From: Halorussus ruber
GTDB taxonomy: Archaea > Halobacteriota > Halobacteria > Halobacteriales > Haladaptataceae
NCBI RefSeq assembly: GCF_004765785.1
Contig: NZ_ML219768.1
Location: 379,771 to 443,770, forward strand
Length of the DNA stretch: 64,000 nucleotides
Reading direction: 5' to 3'
Shown here: piece by piece, positions 1-8,002 of the stretch
How positions within the stretch are numbered: position 1 is the first letter of the stretch
Layout of the letters: each line of letters opens with the position of its first letter
Notes under the pieces: model-generated
The model's input: the letters and a program-made list of their open reading frames with translations, nothing else
Told to the model about the DNA's origin: nothing
The model's database searches: none
Position numbers and translations under genes: made by a program

Positions 1-659
1 ACCAACAGCGAGAGACCCAAGAGATGGCCCAGTACTTCCTCCGACTCATCCACCAGCGCCGGGAGAACCCCCAAGACGACCTCCTCTCGACCATCGCCAC
101 GACCGAGAGCGACGACGGGACGCGCCTCTCGGACGAGGAGGCGCTCGGCATGTGCGTCCTCCTGCTGGTCGCGGGGAACGTCACGACGACGAACCTCATC
201 ACGAACGCGGTCCGGTGTTTCGGAAATCACGACGTATTCGACCGGCTCCGGGGCGACGACGACGCCCTGATGTCGGCCATCGACGAGGTCCTGCGCTACC
301 GGTCGCCGGTCCAGACCATGGCCCGGTTCGCCACCGACGACGTGACGATTCACGGCGAGACCATCGAGGAGGGCGACCGAGTGCAGTTGTGGCTCGGGTC
401 GGCCAACCGCGACGAGCGCAAGTTCGAGGACGCAGACGGCTTCAAGCCCGACCGGACGCCCAACCAGCACCTCGGCTTCGGTTCCGGCACCCACTACTGT
501 CTGGGGTCCTCGCTCGCCCGACTCGAAGCCAAGACGGTCCTCTCGAAGCTTCTGGACCGGCTCTCGGACATCGAACTGGTCGAGACCGACTTGACGCCGA
601 CGCGAAGCACGTTCGTCTACGGCGTCGAGTCGCTCCCGGTCCGGTTCGAGCAGGCCTGA
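1..659 (+). CDS. cytochrome P450, 3' part (start outside window)
   Basis: C-terminal ~218 residues of a bacterial-type cytochrome P450 monooxygenase; the reading frame is open from the window edge (codons begin at base 3). Visible landmarks in order: the I-helix oxygen-activation motif AGNVTTT, the K-helix ExxR in EVLRYRSP, and the heme-binding loop FGSGTHYCLG, whose axial cysteine codon is at 498-500. The protein is soluble with no membrane anchor in the visible part. It would hydroxylate an unknown small substrate using electrons from a ferredoxin; the substrate cannot be deduced. The next gene, an Nfu Fe-S protein, is on the same strand 94 bases downstream. Confidence 0.9.
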   Translation, partial: QQRETQEMAQYFLRLIHQRRENPQDDLLSTIATTESDDGTRLSDEEALGMCVLLLVAGNVTTTNLITNAVRCFGNHDVFDRLRGDDDALMSAIDEVLRYRSPVQTMARFATDDVTIHGETIEEGDRVQLWLGSANRDERKFEDADGFKPDRTPNQHLGFGSGTHYCLGSSLARLEAKTVLSKLLDRLSDIELVETDLTPTRSTFVYGVESLPVRFEQA

Positions 660-752
660 AATCGGCTTTCTGTGCGTTTTGGTCGGAATCTCTCTCGGGA
701 CTCGAACGCGTACTGCAAAAGGTTGAAGACTGCACGAACCCTACTCCGCCGC

Positions 753-1109
753 ATGAGCACCGAGACTCAGAACGAGGGCGACGACCTCGAAGAGCGCGTC
801 AGTAACTTCCTGCGACGCAACTTCCCGCAGATTCAGATGCACGGCGGAAGCGCCGCCATTCAGGACATCGACCGCGAGTCCGGCGAGGTCCACATCCAAC
901 TCGGCGGCGCGTGCAGTGGATGCGGCATCTCCCCGATGACGATTCAGGCCATCAAGAGCCGAATGGTCAAGGAGATTCCCGAAATCGAGACGGTCCACGC
1001 CGACACGGGCATGGACGGCGGCGGCGGTGGCGGCGGCATGAGTCCGTCGTTCCCCGGCGAGACGAGCGACGACGGCGACGACGACGAAGGTCCGCAGGCC
1101 CCCTTCTAA
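753..1109 (+). CDS. NifU C-terminal domain (Nfu-type) Fe-S scaffold/carrier
   Basis: A 118-residue protein made of one Nfu domain (about residues 12-88) with the cluster-binding pair C54-S-G-C57. Nfu proteins bridge a 4Fe-4S cluster through this CxxC in a dimer and deliver it to client apoproteins in the cytoplasm. After the domain comes a run of seven glycines and an acidic disordered tail, common in haloarchaeal versions. The ATG at 753 was chosen because the family's acidic N-terminus begins there; longer in-frame starts would add a basic, non-halophilic stretch. Confidence 0.88.
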   Translation: MSTETQNEGDDLEERVSNFLRRNFPQIQMHGGSAAIQDIDRESGEVHIQLGGACSGCGISPMTIQAIKSRMVKEIPEIETVHADTGMDGGGGGGGMSPSFPGETSDDGDDDEGPQAPF

Positions 1110-1203
1110 GCTCGGATTTCCGCCCTCGAAACGCTGTAATTCTTCCCTTAGAACGCGGCTAACATCAGGATATTTATCCCGCCGGGGGTTGGACGGTACT
1201 GGT

Positions 1204-2709
1204 ATGACCAACGACGACGACCCGGGGAACGTCGTGTTCGTGGTCATGGACACGGTTCGAAAGAGCCACCTCTCAGTCTATGGCTACGACCGACCGACGA
1301 CGCCCGGTCTGGAGCGGTTCGCCGACGAGGCGGCCGTCTTCGAGCAAGCGGTCTCCCCCGCTCCGTGGACCCTCCCCGTACACGCGTCGCTGTTTACCGG
1401 CATGTACCCGAGCGAACACGGTGCGAGCCAAGAGAACCCGTACCTCGAAGGTGCGACGACGCTCGCCGAGACCCTCTCGGGCGCTGGCTACGACACCGCC
1501 TGCTACTCCTCGAACGCGTGGATTACGCCCTACACCCACCTGACCGACGGGTTCAACGACCAGGACAACTTCTTCGAGGTCATGCCCGGCGACTTCCTCT
1601 CGGGGCCGCTGGCGAAGGCCTGGAAGACGATGAACGACAACGAGACCCTGCGGAAGGTCGCCGACTATCTGGTCAGCGTCGGCAACAAGATTCACGAGTA
1701 CACCGCCTCCGGCGAGGGCGCGGACTCGAAGACACCGCAGGTCATCGACCGGACGATGGAGTTCATCGACGACGCCGACGACGGCTACTTCGCGTTCATC
1801 AACCTGATGGACGCCCACCTGCCGTACCACCCGCCCGAGGAGTACAAAGAACAGTTCGCGCCCGGCGTCGACTCGAACGAGGTGTGCCAGAACTCCAAGG
1901 AGTACAACTGCGGTGCCCGCGATATCTCCGACGACGAGTGGGAGGCCATCGAGGGCCTCTACGACGCCGAGATTCGCCACATCGACGCGGAACTCCAGCG
2001 ACTGTTCTCGTGGATGCAGGAAAACGACGAGTGGGAGGACACGATGGTCGTCGTCTGCGCCGACCACGGCGAACTCCACGGCGAACACGGCCTCTACGGC
2101 CACGAGTTCTGTATCTACGACCCCCTCGTGAACGTCCCGCTGATGGTCAAGCACCCCGAACTGGAGTCGGGCACGCGCGAGGACCAGCAGGTCGAACTCG
2201 TGGACCTCTATCACACCGTGCTGGACCACGCGGGCGTCGAGGCGGCCGAATCGAGCGACCCGACGGAGACGGCCGTCTCGCTGGACCGACAGCGGTCGCT
2301 CCTCGATGCGGACTACCGCGAGTTTGCTGAGGGCGACTACGCCTTCGTGGAGTACTACCGGCCCGTGGTCGAGTTGAAGCAGTTGGAGCAGAAGGCCGCC
2401 GAGGCAGGTATCGAGTTAGACACCGACTCGCGGTTCTACTCGCGGATGCGGGCCGCTCGCCGCCCCGACGCCAAGTACATCCGCAACGAGCGCATCGGCG
2501 ACGAGTTCTACCACCTCGACTCGGACCCCGAGGAGACCGACGACGCTCGCGGCGAGGGCACCGACGAGGAGGTCGAACTCGAAGGCGCACTCTCGGAGTT
2601 CGAGGAGAGCGTCGGCGGCGAGTGGAAGGAAGTCGAGGACGACGACGTGCTGGACGACATGAGCGACGACGCGAAGGACCGACTGCAGGACCTCGGCTAC
2701 ATCGACTGA
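1204..2709 (+). CDS. sulfatase-fold hydrolase/transferase (alkaline phosphatase superfamily)
   Basis: A 501-residue member of the sulfatase branch of the alkaline phosphatase superfamily. Residues 10-20 carry the first metal ligand (VVMDTVR), the nucleophile region reads APWTLPVHAS with Thr56 where arylsulfatases have the Cys/Ser that becomes formylglycine, and a second metal site lies in CADHGELHGEHG. A threonine nucleophile is known from phosphotransfer relatives such as LtaS/EptA, so a phosphotransferase or phosphodiesterase role is as likely as sulfate ester cleavage. No signal peptide or membrane segment is seen. Start at 1204 puts the ATG about 30 bases after the TATA-like ATATTTAT at 1169, fitting a near-leaderless mRNA. 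Confidence 0.85.
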   Translation: MTNDDDPGNVVFVVMDTVRKSHLSVYGYDRPTTPGLERFADEAAVFEQAVSPAPWTLPVHASLFTGMYPSEHGASQENPYLEGATTLAETLSGAGYDTACYSSNAWITPYTHLTDGFNDQDNFFEVMPGDFLSGPLAKAWKTMNDNETLRKVADYLVSVGNKIHEYTASGEGADSKTPQVIDRTMEFIDDADDGYFAFINLMDAHLPYHPPEEYKEQFAPGVDSNEVCQNSKEYNCGARDISDDEWEAIEGLYDAEIRHIDAELQRLFSWMQENDEWEDTMVVVCADHGELHGEHGLYGHEFCIYDPLVNVPLMVKHPELESGTREDQQVELVDLYHTVLDHAGVEAAESSDPTETAVSLDRQRSLLDADYREFAEGDYAFVEYYRPVVELKQLEQKAAEAGIELDTDSRFYSRMRAARRPDAKYIRNERIGDEFYHLDSDPEETDDARGEGTDEEVELEGALSEFEESVGGEWKEVEDDDVLDDMSDDAKDRLQDLGYID

Positions 2710-2858
2710 CCGCGCGGTCCGCCGCGGAGTCGCAGTTACGACCCCGCCGCAGATTCGAGCGGCACCCTCCTTTTCGCGCCGCGTGGAACCCGTTTTCCCG
2801 AGGTAAGCAGGACTCTTCGTCCCGAGATACGCACGACGAGAGCAACCAAATTCTGTTT

Positions 2859-2882
2859 TAAAGCAACAAAAATGTTGTTTTA
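2859..2882. terminator. AT-rich hairpin between convergent genes
   Basis: TAAAGCAACA, a 4-base A loop, then TGTTGTTTTA form a ten-pair stem with one G:T pair. It lies between the ends of the convergent sulfatase-fold and flippase-like genes and is T-rich on either strand, so it may terminate both. Confidence 0.45.
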
Positions 2883-2902
2883 GAGTGGGCCAACCGGCCT
2901 CC

Positions 2903-3928
2903 TCACATCGAGTCTACGCCGATGACGCTCACGACGCCGCCGCCGATGGCCACGGGCACCCAGTAGATGGCTCCGCGGAAGATGACCACGGCGGCGAGGG
3001 CGGTCTCCCACCCGACGCCAGCGCCGGGGAGACTCGACAGGAGGCCGACCAGCACCGCTTCGATGCCGCCCGCGCCGCCTGGGAGCGGCGTGACCCCCGC
3101 GATGGCACCGACCGGGACGACGAACAGGAGGACGGCGAACGGAACCGGCGAGCCGATAGCCACGAACGCCAGCCAGAGCGCGACCATCTGGCATACCCAT
3201 CCCGCCGTCGAGGCGGCGAGCGCGAGGGTCAGCCCGCGTCGGTCCGTCGCCACGCGCTCTATCGAGTCGAAGAACTCGCCGACACGGGTTTCGAGCGTCT
3301 CGCGGCTGAGCGCCACGTCCACGGGTGCAATCCGAGTGACGAGTCGGAGTATCGGCGCGAGGACTCGCGCGATGGCCCGCCGGAGCGCCTTCCGGTTGCG
3401 CCACCCGAAGATTCCGGCGATGGGGACCGCGACAGAGAGGACGACGATGGCCGCGGTGGCGAGTCGCAGACGGCGACCGAACTCGGTCTGGGTCGCGTAG
3501 AACCCCGCGCCGCCGAGCGCGAGCACGATGGAGGGGACGAAGTTGAGCGAGTCCACGCTGGCGATGGCCGCCAGCCCGCGCTCGTACTCCGTGTCCGCGA
3601 CTTTCGAGATGAGGAGCGCCGTCACCGGTTCACCGCCCGCCTGCCCGAAGGGCGTGATGTTGTTCGAGAACATCGCGCCGTTCAGGATGAAGAAGGACTT
3701 GAGAAACGACACGTCCACCCCGAGTACGTCGAGGACGGTCCGGAGACCGAACCCCCACGCCGCGAGCCATCCGAGGGTGACGACGACGACGAGCGCCACC
3801 GTCTCGGTGTCGGCCCGCTGAATCTCCCGCACGAACCCCTCGACGCCGACGAAGTACAGGAGCAGACCGAGAATGGCGAACGTTCCGAGAAACCCCAGAA
3901 CCGTCGTTCGCAACTGCGCGCCGTTCAT
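2903..3928 (-). CDS. lysylphosphatidylglycerol synthase-type/UPF0104 integral membrane protein (flippase-like)
   Basis: A 341-residue polytopic membrane protein with hydrophobic segments spread along its whole length (first at residues 9-27, ILGLLLYFVGVEG) and the family-conserved central region NNITPFGQAGGEP at about residues 89-101, followed by a glycine-rich segment TPLPGGAGGIEA. This is the UPF0104/AglD-C-terminal/LPG-synthase transmembrane family, many of whose members act in lipid or lipid-linked sugar handling at the membrane. The product translocated is unknown. It converges on the sulfatase-fold gene; whether the two cooperate in surface glycan work is speculative. Confidence 0.82.
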   Translation of the reverse strand: MNGAQLRTTVLGFLGTFAILGLLLYFVGVEGFVREIQRADTETVALVVVVTLGWLAAWGFGLRTVLDVLGVDVSFLKSFFILNGAMFSNNITPFGQAGGEPVTALLISKVADTEYERGLAAIASVDSLNFVPSIVLALGGAGFYATQTEFGRRLRLATAAIVVLSVAVPIAGIFGWRNRKALRRAIARVLAPILRLVTRIAPVDVALSRETLETRVGEFFDSIERVATDRRGLTLALAASTAGWVCQMVALWLAFVAIGSPVPFAVLLFVVPVGAIAGVTPLPGGAGGIEAVLVGLLSSLPGAGVGWETALAAVVIFRGAIYWVPVAIGGGVVSVIGVDSM

Positions 3929-4045
3929 GGACGAAGATTGCTTTCTGCGGTAATCAGTATGTCGAAATCCCCACTCGACACTCGGCGGTGGACCGGAGGG
4001 TAGGTCGGCATGGTCTCTCGCATCTACCAGCGTCGGCGGGCCAAT

Positions 4046-4963
4046 TCAATCCATCGGGCGCTCGCGCTCCCAAGCCCGGACCAAATTCGTTAAGGTCCGA
4101 TTGACCGGCACCGAATCGTCGCTCTCGCACGCGCGAACTACATATTTATTGATGGCTTCGATTTCGGTTCGCCTGCCCGCCAGCACGTCCTGTCGCATCG
4201 AGGAGGTATTCCTCGCCGTGGCCTCGGCGACGCGCTCGACCGCGCGGACAGCCTCGTCGTCGCCCAGTTCGACGCCCTCGGCGCGGGCCACCCCGGCCGT
4301 CTCGCGCGCGGCATCGGCGGCGACTTCGCGGGCGGGACCGTCGAGGAGCGCGCCGTTCTCGACCCGCGCGAGGGCCGTGGTGGCATTGATACCGGCGTTG
4401 ACCGCCAGCTTCTCCCAGAGGCGGCGCGGCATGTCGTCGGCGACCGTGGTCCGGAGGCCCGCGGCGTCGAACGCCCGGCCGACGCGGTCGGCGATTTGGG
4501 AGGTCCCGCCCTCGCGCGGACCGAGGACGACTTTCCCTTCGCCGGTACACTCCACGACGCCGGGGTCGGACAGGACCGCGCCGTAGGTCACGGTGCCCGC
4601 GAGGACCGGGCAGTCGAGATGGTCGGCCAGAATCTCCTCGTTGCCCATCCCGTTCTGGAGCGAGAGCGCGGCGTCGATTCGCCCGGTGGCCAGGATTTCG
4701 GCGGCCTCCTCGGTGTCGAAGGCTTTGACCGTCACGACCGCGAGGTCGGCCGCGAGGTCCGACCCGTCGGTGGTCGCATCGGGACGGACCTCGAAGTCGA
4801 ACCGGCCGTCGTCCTCCCCGGTCGCGTCCGCGACGCGCAGGCCCTCCTCGCGCACCGCGGCGACGTGGGGATTTCGCCCGACCAGCGTGACCTCGTGTTC
4901 GCGGGCGAGGAGACCACCCACGAGGCTTCCGAGGCTTCCCGCACCGAACACGACGATTTCCAT
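4046..4963 (-). CDS. panE: 2-dehydropantoate 2-reductase (ketopantoate reductase)
   Basis: A 305-residue NAD(P)H-dependent reductase of the ApbA/PanE family that converts ketopantoate to pantoate in coenzyme A synthesis. The N-terminal Rossmann motif GAGSLGSLVGG starts at residue 7; the C-terminal helical domain carries KLAVNAGINATTALARVENG, matching the catalytic Lys and the conserved N-x-x-T/S region of the family. The frame stays open upstream to 5209, but ATG 4963 begins exactly at the Rossmann strand and gives the usual family length. On the minus strand a TATA-like TTTTCTA lies about 26 bases before it. Confidence 0.85.
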   Translation of the reverse strand: MEIVVFGAGSLGSLVGGLLAREHEVTLVGRNPHVAAVREEGLRVADATGEDDGRFDFEVRPDATTDGSDLAADLAVVTVKAFDTEEAAEILATGRIDAALSLQNGMGNEEILADHLDCPVLAGTVTYGAVLSDPGVVECTGEGKVVLGPREGGTSQIADRVGRAFDAAGLRTTVADDMPRRLWEKLAVNAGINATTALARVENGALLDGPAREVAADAARETAGVARAEGVELGDDEAVRAVERVAEATARNTSSMRQDVLAGRRTEIEAINKYVVRACESDDSVPVNRTLTNLVRAWERERPMD

Positions 4964-5048
4964 GTCGAGGCCTTGGAACCGGGGGTAGAAAAGTCGGGGC
5001 GTCTCGGTGGTCCATTGAAATAGCAAGCGACGTGCAGGGGAAGAACTT

Positions 5049-5092
5049 CTTGCAACCCAGTGGTGTGTATCTTGCAACCCAGTGGTGTGTAT
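5049..5092. repeat. two exact 22-bp tandem repeats upstream of panE
   Basis: CTTGCAACCCAGTGGTGTGT followed by AT is repeated exactly at 5049-5070 and 5071-5092. It lies about 90 bases upstream of the panE start. A related TTGCAAGCC occurs near 5187. Two abutting copies with a two-turn period could be a regulator site or polymerase slippage; nothing in the sequence decides. Confidence 0.7.
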
Positions 5093-5351
5093 AACCGGTA
5101 AGTTTAATTGGGTAGCGAAAGTACTAGAATTTGGTACCAGCGGACCGCCTCCAAGGAGAAAAGCCTCTGACTGGACCAAGAAGCGTTGCAAGCCGTGAAA
5201 CTGGTTCACCCACGCTGCTCTCCTTGGCGGCTGCCGTCATTCCAATTTGACGTACTGCGACTCTGAAAAGTATCTTCATCGAACCCCGAGAGTGGGAGTA
5301 TTAGTCCCGGGGGGTGATTCTATGTGTCGCAAGCGGAGTCAGTTGGCCGAC

Positions 5352-5486
5352 CTACGCAGTCAGCATGACCACCAGCTTGACAACGTTGACGATGAACCGC
5401 ACGACGAGGTTCGCTGTTCGCAAGTACCGGCGCGTCTTCGACGCCGGTTCCGACTCGTCGTCGGTCCGAGTATCGTCTGCCGTCAT
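5352..5486 (-). CDS. possible small membrane protein (uncertain)
   Basis: A 44-codon frame: an acidic N-terminal half (TADDTRTDDESEPAS), a basic stretch KTRRYLRT, then a hydrophobic C-terminal segment NLVVRFIVNVVKLVVMLTA able to cross the membrane. The acidic-then-hydrophobic layout is typical of haloarchaeal small membrane proteins, but the frame is short, has no recognised family and could be chance. The remainder of 4964-5658 shows no other convincing gene. Confidence 0.3.
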   Translation of the reverse strand: MTADDTRTDDESEPASKTRRYLRTANLVVRFIVNVVKLVVMLTA

Positions 5487-5658
5487 TCCATTGACGTCGG
5501 GGTTTCGGCTCGGTCGGTACCAGCGAACCGGCCGTCCCCGACAAAGTATCTGATTCGCGGACATGATTAAAACGTTTGCATAGCCTCTCGAAATACGAGA
5601 GCAGAGTGTGCAACGAAACTTCGAGGTATAAACTGGACACAGGTTCAGCCCTATAGTA

Positions 5659-7202
5659 TCAGACTTCCTCGGGACGATACTCCGCGACGATAGCGTCGTC
5701 GTTCTCGAACACGACCACGAAGGCCTCCGAGTCCTCGACCGAGCGAATCTTGCCGGCGGGTTGGCCGTCGGTGTGCAGGTAGAGGTAGTCGGGCGTGACG
5801 TTAGCCTCGCTCATTCGGTCGGCGAGGCAGGCCGCGTCGTCGCAGACGTTGAGCGAAAAGTACAGCGACTTCTGGCGTTGCCACTCGCCCGCGCCCTCCC
5901 ACTCGACGCCCCAGTAGCCGACGAGGAGTTGCCGGTCCGAGAGCAGGGGAAGCCACTCGGCGGTGCGCTCGCCGACCGAGACGAACGTGGCGTTCGGGCG
6001 CGTCTCGGTCTGAATCCACTCCATGGCCTCTGCGTCGCCGTCGCTGAGGTGGCTCGGCATCCGGTTGCTCGCGTCGAAGACGCTCTGGTACTGGCTGACC
6101 GGGTAGTTCGTCACGAACAGCGCGCCAGCGCCGACGCTGTAGGACAGCAGCAGTCCGACCACCGCGAGCGAGACGGCCCGGTCGGGAAGGTCGAACTCCA
6201 GTTTCCGCCGGACAAGCGGGACCAAATCCTCCATCAGAACTTTGGCGCAGACCAGCGCGACGATGACAAACAGGAACTGGGACTTGTGGGTGACGAACGC
6301 GAGCGCGACGAACCACGCCGGGAGAAACCACTCCCGGCGCGCGACCAGCAGCATCATCCCGAGGAGAAACACCACGTGCCAAATCGAGAGCAGTTCGGTC
6401 CGGGGCGGCACGACCATCAGGAGTCTCGCCGCGGCGGGCGCGACGGCCGCCAGACCGCCGTGGGTCCCCGACGCGTCGAGGAGCGGCTGGGTGCCGAACC
6501 GGGAGGCCACGGTCACGAGCCACGGCGATGCGACCAGCAGTCCCCCGCCCGCGACCGACGCGCCGAGGCCGAGTCCGCCCCGACCCCGGTCCACGAGCGC
6601 CCAGAAGATGACGTAGCTCGCGCCGAAGAACAGCGCGTAGCGGACGTGGCTCAGGAGCGTGAGGCCGAACAGCGCGGCCCCGGCGAGCGCGTAGCGCCGC
6701 CGATGCGCTCCGAAGAGTCGGACGCCGACGTAGAGGCCAGCGAGCGCGAAGAAGTACGCCCCGCCGCGGACGACCCCGCCGGACGAGAGGTGCCACTTGA
6801 AAATCTCCGGCGAGGTCGCACCGATGACGGCCGCAATTCCGGCCTGCCGCCGCGAGTCGAGGACCTCCTCGGCGAGGAAGTAGAACGGGACGAGGTACAG
6901 GACGGCGTACACCTGCGGGAGGACTCGACTCGCCGTCAGCGGGCCGACGCCGAGGACCTCGCGCACCACCGCCAGCAGGTAGAACATCAGCGGCGGGTAA
7001 GCGAACGGGAGTCCGTCGGCCGTGTAGCCGGGAATCGTCCGCGGGAGCGCGTAGCCGTTGGCCGCAATCTGGTTTGCCATCTCGTTGAACAGGCCCGCCG
7101 TCAACGTCGGTAGTCGTAGACCGCGAGGTGGCCGCCGGAGAGGAGCATCGACGCGACGAGCGCGGGAGCGAGAAAGGGCAGATGGCGTCGGAGCGATTTC
7201 AT
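5659..7202 (-). CDS. GT-C-like glycosyltransferase/polytopic membrane protein, apparent N-terminal frameshift
   Basis: The main frame (5659-7104, 481 residues) has no ATG start and begins inside what looks like the first extracytoplasmic loop of a GT-C/GT39-like enzyme (FNEMANQIAANGY, then FAYPPLMFYLL), followed by about ten membrane segments and a soluble C-terminal domain. Immediately upstream, ATG 7202 opens a 33-codon frame whose product (MKSLRRHLPFLAPALVASML, then GGHLAVYDYRR) is a perfect first signal-anchor helix, but it stops at TGA 7101-7103. One extra base near 7103 would join the two frames. GT-C enzymes use polyprenyl-phosphate sugars as donors. It is either a sequencing error, a real pseudogene, or a gene using an internal TTG. 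Confidence 0.7.
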
Positions 7203-7293
7203 TCAGTCTCTAAGCGAGACTCTAAAACTCCCGCCACATAACTGTGGTAACATTCGCGTCCGCCGAACTTGCGGTCAGAAAAAGAAGGTCGCG

Positions 7294-7632
7294 TCAGTCC
7301 TCGGTCCAGTACATCAGGGCTTCCTTGGGTTCGCCGCAGTTCGGGCACTCCTCGGGGATACCCTCGTCGATTTCGCCCATCTCGCCGCACTCGGTACACC
7401 GCCACATCAGTTCGCCCTCGCCGAACTCGTGGCCCGCGCGGGAGTGTTCGACGCTCATGCTCTCGACGCCCTCGCGGGTCGAGACGAAGAAGCCGCCCTT
7501 CTCCAACCCGCGAACGTTCCCGATTTCGTTGCCGTCCTCGTCGTAGACGGTCTGACCGAAACTAATTTCGAGCATCTTCTCCTCGGCTTCCGCGTCTCCG
7601 TCCTCTGCGGGTTGCTCTCCGTGTCCACTCAT
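7294..7632 (-). CDS. rubredoxin-like zinc-ribbon protein (DUF7130-like)
   Basis: A 112-residue acidic protein. The first half (about residues 20-75) resembles a small beta-barrel containing YDEDGNEIGNVRGLEKGGF, a PRC-barrel-like pattern. The C-terminus holds a rubredoxin/zinc-ribbon knuckle pair CTECG at about 85-89 and CPNCG at about 100-104, then a conserved YWTED end. I recall similar haloarchaeal proteins labelled rubredoxin-like DUF7130. Function is unknown; metal binding is inferred from the four cysteines. Start at ATG 7632 is set by the acidic N-terminus; upstream in-frame sequence is a low-complexity repeat. Confidence 0.8.
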   Translation of the reverse strand: MSGHGEQPAEDGDAEAEEKMLEISFGQTVYDEDGNEIGNVRGLEKGGFFVSTREGVESMSVEHSRAGHEFGEGELMWRCTECGEMGEIDEGIPEECPNCGEPKEALMYWTED

Positions 7633-8002
7633 ACTGCGAGATACGGCGTCGGCCCTGATAAAGCCCGTCGCCGATTTGAACCAGTAGAGAACGGGGTGGC
7701 GGTCGCGGTGTGGCGGCGGGGCGGTCGCGGTGTGGCGGCGGGGCGGTCGCGGAACGGGTGCAGCGGTCGCGGTACGCACCAGCAGTTCTACCGCGAGCGA
7801 ACGAAGTGAGCGAGCGGACCAAGGAATCCCTCGAAGAAGCGCCGGAGGCGCTTCTGAGGGGGTGACGCCGTGTTGTCGGGAGCGGAGCGACCGACTGCTC
7901 GGAAGACGCGGTTTGTCTTCCGGTGTTTTTGATCAACCTTTTGCAAGGGAGGGAGACGAGCGCCTCTGGCGCTCGTCTTCTCGACCGCTGGAAAAGGTTG
8001 TC
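7633..8002. repeat. gene-free stretch rich in GC hairpins and short repeats
   Basis: No gene is supported here. It holds a near-exact tandem of a 22-bp unit GTGGCGGCGGGGCGGTCGCG plus GT (7697-7758), hairpins such as AGAAGCGCC/GGCGCTTCT (around 7835-7855) and GACGAGCGCC/GGCGCTCGTC (around 7952-7976), and the 54-bp hairpin module at 7872-7925. It lies downstream of the PolD large subunit gene and upstream of the rubredoxin-like gene, both on the minus strand. Confidence 0.6.
7872..7925. repeat. 54-bp hairpin module, copy 1
   Basis: This segment matches 20146-20199 at 51 of 54 positions. Its core hairpin is CGGAAGAC, loop GCGGTTT, GTCTTCCG. In the second copy the fourth stem pair A:T is replaced by C:G, so two of the three differences compensate each other. 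A third stem of the same sequence with a different loop sits at about 20244-20271. Confidence 0.75.

Noticed and set aside
4964..5209. N-terminal extension of ketopantoate reductase
   Set aside because: The extra 82 codons are not acidic, cross the 22-bp tandem repeats, and the family starts at the Rossmann strand at 4963.
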